From contig CAVUOZ010000011.1 in assembly GCA_963743325.1 (NCBI GenBank), positions 248,001 to 312,000 on the forward strand: a DNA stretch of 64,000 bases, in the 5' to 3' direction. A program made the position numbers and the translations under genes. Shown here in pieces: positions 33,134 to 42,924 of this stretch; position 1 is the stretch's first letter, and each line of letters starts with the position of its first letter. The notes beneath the pieces are model-generated. The model was given only the letters and a program-made list of their open reading frames with translations. It was not told where the DNA came from and did not search any database. This DNA is from DATFVA01 sp963743325 (GTDB lineage Bacteria; Bacteroidota; Ignavibacteria; Ignavibacteriales; Ignavibacteriaceae).

Positions 33134-34573
33134 ATGAATTTTATTTCAGAGTTTACAGAAAATATAAGAATAGTTGATATACTCGATATTTTAATTGTTT
33201 CCGTTTTCCTGTTCATCTTTATTAACTGGCTTCGCAGAAGTGCCTCCCGAAGACTTGTAGTCGCAATCTCATTTTTTGCGGTTATATATATACTGGCCAG
33301 ATTTTTTCAATTGTACCTCACAGAGCTCCTTATAAAAACTCTAATTGTAGTAATCTTAATTGCTGCAATTATTGTTTTTCAGTCAGATATTAGAAGAATG
33401 ATCGATCTTGCCTGGTTCTGGACGAGTTTCCGGAGAAAGACCCGCACATCGACTTTTGCATCTTCAGTTGATATTTTAACTGAATCAGTTGGTAAGATGG
33501 CAGAGAGAAAAACCGGGGCATTAATTTCAATCAGGGGAAAGGAATCATGTGATAGACACATAACCGGAGGCATACCCCTTGAAGGCAGGATAAGTTCGCC
33601 TTTACTTTACAGTATTTTTAATACCAGTTCACCAGGCCACGATGGTGCAGTTATAATCGAGGGAAATAAGATACAGCGTTTCGGGGCACATCTTCCTCTT
33701 TCAATAAATATGGATGCTCTTGGTGAAGGCAGTACACGACATGCAGCAGGTCTGGGACTATCTGAACACTGTGATTCATTCACTATTATAGTCTCTGAAG
33801 AACGCGGAACAATAAGCATTGCTGAAAATGGTGAGCTTAAAATTCTGAAATCAACAGTTGAACTGAAGAACAAGCTGGAAGGATTTTACCATAAAAATTA
33901 TCCGGCTATAAAAGATATTGAAGCTAACTGGTGGAATAAACGAAATATTGTTACAGCGGCATCTGCATTATTAATTGCAATATTTGCGTGGTTCCTTCTT
34001 GCCTATCATTCTGACAGAATATTCAGAAACTATGCTGTCCCGATAGAATTCAGAAATATAACTTCTGATTTTGCACTTGCTCAGCAGGTTCCATCAAAAG
34101 CGGAGATAACTCTTGAAGGCGCGGAGCAGGATTTCCGTTTGCTTGATCCTGCTGAACTTGTTGTTTCAATAAATCTGGATAAAATTGAAAAAGGCAGTAA
34201 TGAATTTGTAATCAGCGAAGAGAATCTTGAACTTCCTGCAGGAATAGTGCTTTATGATGTGGAACCGAAAAAAATTACTGTCACTGCGATTCCCACCAAA
34301 GTAATTTCATTGCCGGTTAAAATACAGACAACCGGTAGACTGCCCGGTAAACTTGAACTTGTTTCAATTGATGCCAATCCTTCCACTGTTCATCTAATTG
34401 TACCTCAGGAAGGAAATCATGTACCAAAATCAATATCCACGGAACCGATTGATCTGAATGAAATTACCGGTTCTGGCAATGTGAATGTCCAATTGCTTAT
34501 TCCACAGAAATTTAAACTTCCTCCTGAAGAGGACGGAGAAGTATCTATTAATATTAAAATCAGAAACAGGTAA
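33134..34573 (+). CDS. cdaA: Diadenylate cyclase fused to YbbR domains (CdaA-CdaR fusion)
   Basis: 479 residues. Three N-terminal membrane helices (about 15-85), then the DAC/DisA_N domain (100-245) with TGALISIRG, the catalytic DGA (170-172 in GHDGAVII), LPLS and GSTRHAAGLGLSE. The second motif reads RHA instead of the canonical RHR. A fourth membrane helix (about 272-292) leads into an extracytoplasmic region with about two YbbR repeats (RNITSDFALAQQVPSKAEITLEG; IQTTGRLPGKLELVSIDANP). Elsewhere the cyclase (CdaA) and its YbbR regulator (CdaR) are separate adjacent genes; here they are one chain. Makes c-di-AMP from two ATP if active. Starts 14 bases after the kynureninase-like gene. Confidence 0.9.
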   Translation: MNFISEFTENIRIVDILDILIVSVFLFIFINWLRRSASRRLVVAISFFAVIYILARFFQLYLTELLIKTLIVVILIAAIIVFQSDIRRMIDLAWFWTSFRRKTRTSTFASSVDILTESVGKMAERKTGALISIRGKESCDRHITGGIPLEGRISSPLLYSIFNTSSPGHDGAVIIEGNKIQRFGAHLPLSINMDALGEGSTRHAAGLGLSEHCDSFTIIVSEERGTISIAENGELKILKSTVELKNKLEGFYHKNYPAIKDIEANWWNKRNIVTAASALLIAIFAWFLLAYHSDRIFRNYAVPIEFRNITSDFALAQQVPSKAEITLEGAEQDFRLLDPAELVVSINLDKIEKGSNEFVISEENLELPAGIVLYDVEPKKITVTAIPTKVISLPVKIQTTGRLPGKLELVSIDANPSTVHLIVPQEGNHVPKSISTEPIDLNEITGSGNVNVQLLIPQKFKLPPEEDGEVSINIKIRNR

Positions 34574-34574
34574 T

Positions 34575-35066
34575 ATGGATTCAGAATTTCCCATAGCAAT
34601 CACCGCCGACCTGGTCATACATGCGCCTGTTGCTGAAGTATACCGGGCATGGACTACCGTAGAAGGTATCCAATCATTCTTTGCACGGGAGGCAAACATC
34701 GAACTGAAAATAAAGGGAGCTTATGAAATTATTTTTCTTCCTGAAAACCCTGAAGGTTCAAGAGGGGGCGAGGGAAATATAATTCTTACATTCCAGGAAA
34801 ATAAAATGTTATCGTTTACATGGAATGCGCCGCCTGAGTTTAAAGAAATCCGTAATGAAAGGACTCACGTTCTCATTAAGTTTATACCCGTAAATGATAT
34901 CGAGACCAGGTTATTATTTCACCAGGATGGCTGGGGTGAAGGGGGTGAATGGGAAAAGTCTTTCGAATACTTTAATCACGCATGGAAAAAAGTAGTCTTA
35001 CCAAGGCTGCAGTACCGCTTTGACACCGGACCGGTGGACTGGAATAATCCGCCAAAAATGGAATGA
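34575..35066 (+). CDS. AHSA1/SRPBCC-family protein
   Basis: 163 residues from the ATG at 34575, one base after the preceding stop; a longer in-frame start at 34485 lies inside the cyclase gene. Typical START/AHSA1 pattern: an N-terminal strand ITADLVIHAPVAEVYRAWTTVEGIQSFF, then IELKIKGAYEIIFLP, GNIILTFQENKMLSFTWNAPPEF and the C-terminal helix GEWEKSFEYFNHAWKKVVLPRL. Such proteins bind hydrophobic ligands or act in stress responses; no ligand can be assigned. Probably co-transcribed with the cyclase. Confidence 0.85.
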   Translation: MDSEFPIAITADLVIHAPVAEVYRAWTTVEGIQSFFAREANIELKIKGAYEIIFLPENPEGSRGGEGNIILTFQENKMLSFTWNAPPEFKEIRNERTHVLIKFIPVNDIETRLLFHQDGWGEGGEWEKSFEYFNHAWKKVVLPRLQYRFDTGPVDWNNPPKME

Positions 35067-35088
35067 ATTTCAAAAAATATGGAGCAAT

Positions 35089-35406
35089 ATGGCTTGGTTA
35101 ATTCTTTTTATTGCCGGACTTTTTGAGACAGCCTGGGCAATAGGTATGAAATATTCTCAGGGATTCACTAAATTCTGGCCAAGTGTGTTTACCTTGATCA
35201 GTATTGTAATCAGTATGGGTCTTCTCGCATATTCTTTAAAAGTACTTCCGGTTGGAACGGCTTACGCTGTATGGACGGGAATCGGTGCTGTGGGTACTGC
35301 CATACTAGGTATAATTTTATTTGGAGAATCTAAGGAGTTTTTAAGATTGTTTTCTATCTTTTTGATTATAGCAGGCATAGCCGGGCTGCGGATTTTTGCC
35401 AGATAA
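35089..35406 (+). CDS. gdx: SMR-family guanidinium exporter (Gdx/SugE type)
   Basis: 105 residues, four membrane helices. The essential Glu in the first helix is present (LFETAWAIGMK, residue 13). KYSQGFTKFWPS and LPVGTAYAVWTGIGAVGTA match the Gdx (SugE) branch, which exports guanidinium in exchange for protons, rather than the EmrE multidrug branch. The ATG at 35089 has GGAG upstream; a longer in-frame start at 35020 overlaps the AHSA1 gene. It appears to be the last gene of the + strand run starting at the tryptophan dioxygenase, so no guanidine riboswitch is found directly upstream. Confidence 0.9.
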   Translation: MAWLILFIAGLFETAWAIGMKYSQGFTKFWPSVFTLISIVISMGLLAYSLKVLPVGTAYAVWTGIGAVGTAILGIILFGESKEFLRLFSIFLIIAGIAGLRIFAR

Positions 35407-35429
35407 GTGAAGATTGAGGGCGGGAAACA

Positions 35430-35449
35430 GGGAAGCATTTCTGCCTCCC
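35430..35449. terminator. Hairpin between convergent gdx and propeller gene
   Basis: GGGAAGCA / TGCCTCCC stem with a TTTC loop. It shares its core (GCAGAAATGCTT read on the minus strand) with hairpins behind other T9SS genes at 43878, 47771 and 50673. Confidence 0.6.
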
Positions 35450-35477
35450 CATTTAAGGATCTGTTTTTATTAAATAT

Positions 35478-37856
35478 TTATTTTAAAACCATCATTTTTT
35501 TAACAAGTACTCTCTGAGCTGATTCAATTCTATAAAAATAAATTCCGCTCGATAACCGGCTGGCATCAAATTTAACCTGATGACTACCGGTTTTAATAAT
35601 TCCATTCACTAAAGTCACCACCTCCTGACCTAGTGAATTAAAAACAGTCAGTTTTGTATAGGCTTCTTCAGGTATTGAAAATTCTATAATTGTTGTCGGA
35701 TTAAATGGATTAGGATAATTCTGTGAAAGTGAAAATTCATTCACCGGCCCTATATTAACTTCTAGTGTATTCGAATATTGATGTGTACCATCAAAATCAA
35801 TCTGCTTTAACCTGTAACTATAAGTTCCTGAAGTAATGCTCTTATCGGTAAATGAATATGATCTGGGCTCTGTCGTGGTTCCAGACCCTGTTACATATCC
35901 AATCTTTTCCCACTGCTGACTGCCGGCTCCTGACTTCTGACTTCTCTCAATATCAAATCCCCTGTTGTTTGTCTCGGTCGATGTAGTCCAGTTCAGAAGT
36001 ACATCAGCATTGCTCTCAACACTTGCAGTAAATGAAGTAAGTTCTACAGGAACACCTCCATTGGTTGTTCGAAGAATAGTGCCGTCTGCTCCAACAGTAG
36101 TCCCGTTATTTGCGTCGCTGAAGCAAACGCCCATGAGCGCAAAGGGGTACCCGCTGATCTGCTGAATCCAGTTCTCTCCCCCGTTCGTTGTCCTTAATAT
36201 AGTCCCATAACCGCCAACTGCAGTCCCATTATTAGCATCCGGGAGGGATACGCCGGTAAGATTCACACTAGTACCGCTTGATTGTTCAAACCAATTTTGT
36301 CCCCCATCGGTGGTCCTGATTATTTTCCCGGGATCGCCTACAGCTGTGCCAATATTCAAATCTGCGAAGGACACTTCATAAAGTAAATATGTCGTTAACT
36401 GACTTATCCAATTGTTTCCGCCGTCGGTTGTTCGGAGAATGATGCCCCCGGCATAATCAAAACCAACGATAATGCCATTAACAGCATCAGGAAAGGAGAC
36501 ACCATAAAGAGTATAGCTCGTTCCGCTGATCTGGGTAAACCAGTTTTGTCCTGCGTTCGTAGTTCTGACAATTACACCATTTGATCCAACAGCAGTGCCG
36601 TTGTTTATATCTGAAAAATATACCCCAAAAAGGTAATCAGTAGTCCCACTTGATTGAGAGTACCAATCCTGTCCACCGTTTGTAGTTCTGAGAATTATTC
36701 CGTCACTTCCGACAGCTGTTCCGTTATTTGCATCAATAACCGAAGCAGCATAAAGGGATCCGGTTACACCGCTTGACTGAGCAGCCCAGTTATCTCCTCC
36801 GTTTGAAGTCCACAGGATAGTTCCATAATCACCTACTGCAATTCCATTATTTACATCTTTAAACGAAACCGATTGAAGCCAGTTTGTTGTCACTGCACTG
36901 GATTGAGAATACCAGTTTTCTCCTCCATCAGTGGTGTGCAGAATTGTTCCTACACCGCCGACAATAGTCCCATAATTAGGAATCATTGAAATTCCCTTAA
37001 GCCACCATGTGGTTCCGCTTGACTGGGATGTCCAGGAATTTCCCCCATCTGTTGTTCTTAGAATTATTCCGTTGTTTCCAATAACCCAGCCGCTATTCTC
37101 ACCAACAAAGTATACCTTGTACAGGTAATCAGTTGTTCCGCTGCTGAGCGGGAACCAATTTTCTCCGCCGTCGGATGTCTTAAGTATTGTCCCGTTTTCA
37201 CCGACCGCCCACCCGGTACTGCCAACAAAAAATACAGAATACAACCAGGAAGATCCTGTATACTGGGTGGTCCAGTTTGCTCCTCCATTGGTGGTTTTGA
37301 GAATTATCCCTGTATAGCTCCAGTCCCCGCCAACAGCTGCTCCATTATTAACACTCGTAAAATGAACCCCTGAAAGATGATTAGTTGTGCCGCTGTTTTG
37401 AATGGTCCAGTTCTGACCACTGTCGGTTGTTCTGAGGATTGTGCCAAAATCACCGACTGCAGTCCCATTGGTAGGATCTGTACACCAGACTCCGCTAAGA
37501 ATATTACTTGTCCCGGATGGTTGTATTATCCAGTTTTGACCGCCATCTGTCGTTCTAAGGATAGTCCCTTCACTCCCCACTGCTGTACCGATATCAGGAT
37601 CGCTGAATATAACATCCCTGAGTTCACTAATTGTGCCGCTTTGCTGCGATATCCAGCTTTGTCCCCCATCTGTGGTTCTTATAATTGAACCGCTCAAGCC
37701 AACGGCTGTACCAATTTCTGGGGCGGGAAAGCATACACTCTGAAGATCATTGCCCTGCGGCAGAGGGTTTTGCCAGAACCACTGTGCATTTGAAGTGCTA
37801 TTAAACGATAATAATATCATGAATGAAAATAGAATTGAACAGTACAAGCGTTTCAT
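35478..37856 (-). CDS. Secreted Asp-box beta-propeller with T9SS sorting domain
   Basis: 792 residues. Signal peptide 1-24 (…NSTSNAQ). Thirteen repeats of about 41 residues carry the Asp-box TTDGGxxW (for example GTILRTTDGGQNW), plus a fourteenth that lacks the Trp and runs into PVELTSFTA. The repeats resemble YCF48/BNR-type blades; 14 blades suggest two tandem seven-bladed propellers. A linker module (STETNNRGFDIERS, SYSFTDKSI, YSYRLKQIDFDG) and a type A T9SS domain (NYPNPFNPTT, SSGIYFYRI, KKMMVLK) follow. Predicted surface or secreted protein; ligand unknown. High similarity between repeats means short-read assembly may collapse units. Confidence 0.88.
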   Translation of the reverse strand: MKRLYCSILFSFMILLSFNSTSNAQWFWQNPLPQGNDLQSVCFPAPEIGTAVGLSGSIIRTTDGGQSWISQQSGTISELRDVIFSDPDIGTAVGSEGTILRTTDGGQNWIIQPSGTSNILSGVWCTDPTNGTAVGDFGTILRTTDSGQNWTIQNSGTTNHLSGVHFTSVNNGAAVGGDWSYTGIILKTTNGGANWTTQYTGSSWLYSVFFVGSTGWAVGENGTILKTSDGGENWFPLSSGTTDYLYKVYFVGENSGWVIGNNGIILRTTDGGNSWTSQSSGTTWWLKGISMIPNYGTIVGGVGTILHTTDGGENWYSQSSAVTTNWLQSVSFKDVNNGIAVGDYGTILWTSNGGDNWAAQSSGVTGSLYAASVIDANNGTAVGSDGIILRTTNGGQDWYSQSSGTTDYLFGVYFSDINNGTAVGSNGVIVRTTNAGQNWFTQISGTSYTLYGVSFPDAVNGIIVGFDYAGGIILRTTDGGNNWISQLTTYLLYEVSFADLNIGTAVGDPGKIIRTTDGGQNWFEQSSGTSVNLTGVSLPDANNGTAVGGYGTILRTTNGGENWIQQISGYPFALMGVCFSDANNGTTVGADGTILRTTNGGVPVELTSFTASVESNADVLLNWTTSTETNNRGFDIERSQKSGAGSQQWEKIGYVTGSGTTTEPRSYSFTDKSITSGTYSYRLKQIDFDGTHQYSNTLEVNIGPVNEFSLSQNYPNPFNPTTIIEFSIPEEAYTKLTVFNSLGQEVVTLVNGIIKTGSHQVKFDASRLSSGIYFYRIESAQRVLVKKMMVLK

Positions 37857-37880
37857 AATTCCTCCTCTGTATTTTCAGGT

Positions 37881-37934
37881 GGAATCTCTCCGGGGAGGAG
37901 AGATTCCTTAAATTATTCTCCCATCAGGTGGGAG
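37881..37934 (-). repeat. Two hairpins between a pseudogene and the next cargo gene
   Basis: GGAATCTCTCC / GGAGAGATTCC (11-bp perfect stem, 37881-37907) and CTCCCA / TGGGAG (37918-37934). They lie in the 90-base gap between the pseudogene end and the start of the propeller gene on the minus strand. Terminator or leader structure; no clear U-tract. Confidence 0.5.
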
Positions 37935-37946
37935 TATAATAATAAA

Positions 37947-38860
37947 TTATTTAACAATAATCATCTTTTTTACTGAGTGAAAGGTTGTATTATCGTTTCC
38001 CTTTGCATCAAGTGAATAAAAATAAATCCCGCTTACTAACTTATCTGCAATAAAATCAATATCATAGCTCCCTGCTGTCATTTCTCTGTTTACCAATGTC
38101 CTTATTTCCTCTCCGAGCATATTGATATACTTTTAGAGTGTCACTTCTGAATTTACCGGCAGTGTGAAGTTAATTTTTGTCGTCGGGTTAAAGGGATTTG
38201 GATAGTTCTGTGATAGTGAGAATTCATTCGGCATCCCTATATTTACTTCTACTATATTTGAATACTCATATCTACCGCCAAGATCAATCTGCTTTAACCG
38301 GTAACTATATGTCCCTGTTGATATATCATTATCTGTATATGTATATGATCTGGGTTCTGTTGTTGTGCCAAATCCCTGGCCATAAACCAATCTTCTCCCA
38401 TTGACTGCCGGCTTTCCTTTCTATCTCAAATCCCCTGTTATTTGTCTCTGTTGCTGTGCTCCAGCTTAATACTACTTCCCTGTTGCTCTTTACTTCTGCA
38501 CTAAATGATCTCAGCTCTACTGGTACTTCCGGGTAATATGATATCTCATCCACGAATAATACTGTTACCGGGTTTACATTTGAATGCTTAAGTGCTATGT
38601 AGCCCGTACCGCTGTTTGTCAGTGTTACTGTATATTCTGTGAAATCTGATGTTATGGGCACTTCCTCAACAAGTGTAAATGTCGATGCATCATTCGGGTC
38701 TGTCATTATTCCTACCTCTATAGGGTTGATTCCCGTTGCCCAGAATGTCAATGTGCCTCCGAAGCTTCCGAAATCTACCAGAGGACTTACAAGTGCTGCG
38801 AATGCTGTTGTATCCGGCTGTCCGTTGCTTCCGTCTAGTCCGAGGTCTCACCCTATCAGC
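37947..38860 (-). pseudogene. Decayed T9SS cargo gene (5'-truncated, several frameshifts)
   Basis: The sense strand encodes the end of a T9SS cargo: LVSPLVDFGSFGGTLTFWATG, then FVDEISYYPEVPVELRSFSA, TETNNRGFEIERKAGSQWEKIG, a shift of one base near 38375 into FGTTTEPRSYTYTDND, the sorting motif NYPNPFNPTTKINF, then an in-frame TAA at about 38133, and finally TAGSYDIDF…SGIYFYSLDAKG and KKMIIVK. Removing one base at each of three places (about 38378, 38133, 38122) would restore the expected VTLKVYNMLGEE. There is no N terminus or signal peptide: a stop lies in frame near 38857. It is a fragment of a larger gene. Confidence 0.85.
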
Positions 38861-39034
38861 CGAAAATTACCCATTTATATGAAGACAGACAATGAAATTA
38901 GTAGATATTATTTTTTTTGGACCCGGTATTTTTTTTGAGTTTCATGGGGGTAAAATTCAGATAAGTATTTTATTCGGATTTTCTAATGATCCCCTCATTA
39001 TTGAAATAAAAATTTCTGTATCTCTGCCAAAATG

Positions 39035-39907
39035 TTAGTGGCTAATTGATTTTGAAATTTTTTTAATAAAATCTGGAGTCGTTCCACAGCATCCACCGAT
39101 AAAATCGGCACCTGAGTCAAGGAGCTCGGGGATGTATTCAGCAAATTCTTCTGCCGATGTAGTATATACGGCTTTATTGTTTTGAAGTTCAGGCAGCCCG
39201 GCATTTGGTTTTATCCAGATAGGAAGATTCGTTGAAGCCTTAAGCCTTTTGCAGATATTTGTGAATCCTTCAATCCCCTGACCGCAGTTTGCCCCGATAA
39301 CATCCGCCCCGGCATCAGTTAATTCTATAGCTGTTTCTTCCGGTGAATTTCCCATAAATGTAAATTCTTTATTTCTCCCCGAATCGAATGTCATAGAAAC
39401 TATTACCGGAAGCCCGGTTTCTTTTGCCGCAGTCAACGCAATTTTTGCCTCTGCCAGATCGGACATTGTCTCTATCACTATTCCATCAGCTCCGGCTTCT
39501 TTTATTGCATCAGCCTGTTCTTTAAAAACTTCATACAATAGTTCTTCCGTCACATCTCCTGTCATCAGCATTTTACCTGAAGGGCCGACAGATGCAAATA
39601 CATAGGCTTTATCGCGGGCGGCCCGTTTTGAAATTTCAACTCCTGCTATATTTATTTCCCTGATCTTATCATCATGTCCAAATCCTTCCAGAGCAATCCT
39701 ATTGCTCCTGAATGTATTTGTAAGAATTATTCTGCTTCCTGCTTCTACATAAGACCGGGCAACTGCTTCAACTTTTTCAGGGTAAGTTAAATTCCAGGAA
39801 TCAGCACATTCATTCAGATCAAGACCCTTCTCCTGTAACTGAGTTCCCCACGAGCCATCTGTAACAATAGTTCCCGATTTAAGTAATTCTTCAATTATTT
39901 TTTTCAT
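39035..39907 (-). CDS. Homocysteine S-methyltransferase-family protein
   Basis: 290 residues, a single TIM-barrel homocysteine-methyltransferase domain. Zinc-ligand motifs are intact: GANCGQG (about residue 209) and GGCCGTTPDF (about 275), and TDGSWGTQLQ and TNTFRSN near the N terminus are family features. It would move a methyl group to homocysteine to make methionine; whether the donor is betaine, S-methylmethionine or a corrinoid protein cannot be told. No MetH cobalamin domain is attached. It stands alone between a cargo pseudogene and a 420-bp gap, with its own start preceded by AAGAGAATTA. Confidence 0.88.
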   Translation of the reverse strand: MKKIIEELLKSGTIVTDGSWGTQLQEKGLDLNECADSWNLTYPEKVEAVARSYVEAGSRIILTNTFRSNRIALEGFGHDDKIREINIAGVEISKRAARDKAYVFASVGPSGKMLMTGDVTEELLYEVFKEQADAIKEAGADGIVIETMSDLAEAKIALTAAKETGLPVIVSMTFDSGRNKEFTFMGNSPEETAIELTDAGADVIGANCGQGIEGFTNICKRLKASTNLPIWIKPNAGLPELQNNKAVYTTSAEEFAEYIPELLDSGADFIGGCCGTTPDFIKKISKSISH

Positions 39908-40240
39908 TATTAATTCTCTTAAATGTTAATCAAATTACGTCATTGCAAAGGGAAGAACTGCCCGGGAAAGTAGTTAACAGAAAAAATGCCAGAATCCTCT
40001 ATGTGCCATCAGTTTGATTTAAACTTTGAAAAAATCTTTTGAAAGTTGTCAGTATCAATATTTTTATTAAAAATGAAAAGTGCTGTTTTTAGCTCATTTT
40101 AGCAGATCACTTATTTCGCTTTAATTGTCTTTTAATTTCGTTCATCTTTCGTATGAATCCCCGTATTATTACTCAATTATCTTTTTATTGCCATTTTGAC
40201 TGTCTTTATCAATTATCAAATCAGAAATCAGTAGTTCGTA
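39908..40240. other. Intergenic stretch with no recognised gene
   Basis: AT-rich sequence between the methyltransferase start and the long palindrome at 40241. I see no ORF with coding character, no RNA gene and no repeat shared with the other gaps. It probably holds the promoter of the methyltransferase gene. Confidence 0.5.
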
Positions 40241-40312
40241 AATAAAAAGAGGTTGTCTAAATAATAAGGAAATGACATTTCCTTACTTTTTAGACAGTCC
40301 CTCTTTTTTATT
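40241..40312. terminator. Long imperfect palindrome behind a cargo gene
   Basis: Nested arms AATAAAAAGAGG…GTCTAAA…TAAGGAAATG / CATTTCCTTA…TTTAGAC…CCTCTTTTTTATT span 72 bases and lie 15 bases after the stop of the minus-strand gene at 40328. It is a strong candidate terminator in both directions, unusually long for one; a small inverted-repeat element is the alternative. Confidence 0.6.
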
Positions 40313-40327
40313 CGTTTTATTCGAGAA

Positions 40328-42652
40328 TTATTTCATCATAAGCATTTTCTTCATCAGCACTTCATGATTTGCTTCAATACTATAGTAATAAACACCGCTT
40401 GATAGATTTGCTGCGTTAAATGTTACCTGATGGTTTCCTGCCTTGACCATCCCGTCTACCAGATTTGCAACCTGTTGTCCAAGTACGTTAAATACTTTCA
40501 GACTTACAAATTCGTCCCGGGGAATGCTGTATTCAATTTGAGTAGAAGGATTAAATGGATTAGGATAGTTTTGGCTTAATTCAAATTTGTCAGGGATAAC
40601 GATACTGACTTCTATGACCTGAGAATATTCATATGAACCATCGAAATCTATTTGTTTTAACCTATAAGTATATAAGCCCGGTTCTTTTTCTTTATCTGTA
40701 TACGAGTAAGAATGAGTTTGAGTTGAAGTACCGCTGCCTTCAATAAAGGCGATCCTCTGAAATTCAGAACCATTGCCCCTCTGAACTTCAAATCCCTTAT
40801 TGTTTGTTTCAGTAGATGTTGACCACTTAAGAACCACATCATTACCTGAAGAATTTGCTGTGAAGGATGTTAACTCAACTGGAACTATTTCCTGAAGCGG
40901 TCGTTTCCATACTCCGCCGACTGCGGCAAGATATAAATCGTCTCCATACACGGTGAAAGCACGGTCATCCATATTGGTAAGTCCTGAATTTATAGAACTC
41001 CAGTGTTCCCCCATATCAGTCGTCAGGAAGACACCCCCGCCCCAGGAACCTGAGAAGAGATTTGTTCCTACAGTATAGAGAGCAAGTGTATAATGAGTCG
41101 TTAATCCATTTATTGCCAATGTCCAGTCTGAACCATTATTTGTAGTCTTGAAGACTCCCTGAGTAGTACCCGCAAATAAAGTATTTTCAATTACGGCCAA
41201 TGTCATAACCACATTATCTGTAAGCCCATTATTTATTGCTGTCCAGCTCTGTCCTCCATTAGTTGAAACATAAGTACCCATTCCCCAGGTACCTGCGAAT
41301 ATATTCCCGTTCATTACAGCAAGTGAATAAACAGGGTAAAGCGGTAAATTGTTGCTGATATTAGTCCACGATGCCCCTGTATTTGTAGAAAGGAACACGC
41401 CGCTCCCTGCTCCCGCATAAAGATTACTACCATCAACCGAAAATGAATATATCTGATTATCAGTCAAACCTGAACTGCTATTAACCCAGGTATTTCCATT
41501 ATTAGTTGATTTAAAAATTCCTCCTTGTGTGCCTGCAAATATATTTGTCCCCATTACTGCTAAGGCAGAGACAATAGTATTTGTGATACCGGAGTTCATC
41601 TGGTTCCAGGTTGAACCATTATCTGTTGATACATTTACCCCCGCACCCCATGTTCCGCAATAAACATTAGAACCCAATGCTGCAAGAGCCTGTGTAAGGA
41701 GATTGCGTATTCCGTTTGAAGATGGATTCCAGGAATTACCATTATCAGAAGAATGATACACACTTCCCTGGGTTCCTGAATAAAGATCAGAACCTGATGA
41801 ATAAATGGTCAAAATTGATGTTGATGGAATCCCATTGTTGATATGTGTCCAGTTATCTCCATTATTGGTGGAGAGGAAGAATCCATCACCTGTTCCTGCA
41901 AATATATCAGCACCATTTGCTGCTACACATAAGATATTAAAGCTTGTCATTCCGTTATTGACCGGTGTCCATGACCCGCCATTATCTGATGAACGGAAAA
42001 CACCGCCTCCTGAAGCTGCCGCTCCTGCAAAAACGTAAGAGCTGTTTGCAGTAAAACCATAAACATACTGTGATGTTAATCCATTATTTGCAGGGGTCCA
42101 GTTAGTGCCGTTATTTGTTGTCTTGAATACTCCGCCGCCGAAAGTACCGGCATAAACTACACCTGCATTAGCTCCCATACCAGCAACGTTCGTAGTAGTC
42201 AAACCATTCACCACCTGCGTCCAGCTATCACCATTATTAGTAGTTAAATACACTCCCTGTGAGCCTGCAGCGAAAATATTACTTCCGTTTAGTGTCATTG
42301 TTTTAATATCATTGGTTGTCAAGCCTGAATTTTTTGATACCCAGGATGTCCCGTTGTTAGTTGATAAATACACTCCGCCGTAGCCCCCGCAAAAAAGATT
42401 TGAACCATTTACTACGAACGCATAGATGTTATTTATTCCAAGGCCGGAATTTGATGGATTCCAGTTTGCACCATTATCTGTAGATATATAAACTCCTGCG
42501 CCGGCTGTCCCGGCGTAAAGATAATTACCTGACGTTGTGTATGCCTGAATTGATCCGCCGTAAGGTCCGTTTGTATAAGTCCATTGCGCGTATAAATCCA
42601 TATAGCCCAGTAAGAAAGCAGTTAATACGGAAAGGATAAACAAATTTTTCAT
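40328..42652 (-). CDS. Secreted Asp-box beta-propeller with T9SS sorting domain
   Basis: 774 residues. Signal peptide 1-22 (…YMDLYAQ). Thirteen repeats of about 40 residues of the form NLFAGTxGGVFLSTNNGxxW, then a fourteenth lacking the Trp (LYLAAVGGVWKRPL) before VPVELTSFTA. The linker module holds TETNNKGFEVQRG and YTYRLKQIDFDG; the end is a type A T9SS domain (NYPNPFNPST, SSGVYYYSI, KKMLMMK). Repeats are of the sortilin/BNR type; 14 blades fit two seven-bladed propellers. A TrmB-family gene lies 272 bases upstream on the same strand, mirroring the locus at 11.2-14.1 kb. Ligand unknown. Confidence 0.88.
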   Translation of the reverse strand: MKNLFILSVLTAFLLGYMDLYAQWTYTNGPYGGSIQAYTTSGNYLYAGTAGAGVYISTDNGANWNPSNSGLGINNIYAFVVNGSNLFCGGYGGVYLSTNNGTSWVSKNSGLTTNDIKTMTLNGSNIFAAGSQGVYLTTNNGDSWTQVVNGLTTTNVAGMGANAGVVYAGTFGGGVFKTTNNGTNWTPANNGLTSQYVYGFTANSSYVFAGAAASGGGVFRSSDNGGSWTPVNNGMTSFNILCVAANGADIFAGTGDGFFLSTNNGDNWTHINNGIPSTSILTIYSSGSDLYSGTQGSVYHSSDNGNSWNPSSNGIRNLLTQALAALGSNVYCGTWGAGVNVSTDNGSTWNQMNSGITNTIVSALAVMGTNIFAGTQGGIFKSTNNGNTWVNSSSGLTDNQIYSFSVDGSNLYAGAGSGVFLSTNTGASWTNISNNLPLYPVYSLAVMNGNIFAGTWGMGTYVSTNGGQSWTAINNGLTDNVVMTLAVIENTLFAGTTQGVFKTTNNGSDWTLAINGLTTHYTLALYTVGTNLFSGSWGGGVFLTTDMGEHWSSINSGLTNMDDRAFTVYGDDLYLAAVGGVWKRPLQEIVPVELTSFTANSSGNDVVLKWSTSTETNNKGFEVQRGNGSEFQRIAFIEGSGTSTQTHSYSYTDKEKEPGLYTYRLKQIDFDGSYEYSQVIEVSIVIPDKFELSQNYPNPFNPSTQIEYSIPRDEFVSLKVFNVLGQQVANLVDGMVKAGNHQVTFNAANLSSGVYYYSIEANHEVLMKKMLMMK

Positions 42653-42924
42653 GATCTTTAATCCTTTAATTATAGTTAATGAATATAAATATCCTAATCA
42701 GAAAACCTTTTTCATGCAGCTCCCACAAAAAGATCAGACCCGCTGATTGTAAGAGGAAAAATTCCGGAATTAAGATATCAGTTGATTTTCTAAAGCAGAA
42801 CATTTTGTATATAAGTTTATAAAGTATAGAATCCTGTCAAAATCAAAGGAATTCACTATAAGTCTTTACTAGTACAATAAATAAATAATTAGTAAATATT
42901 CCGTGATCGTAAATAAGCCCCGGA

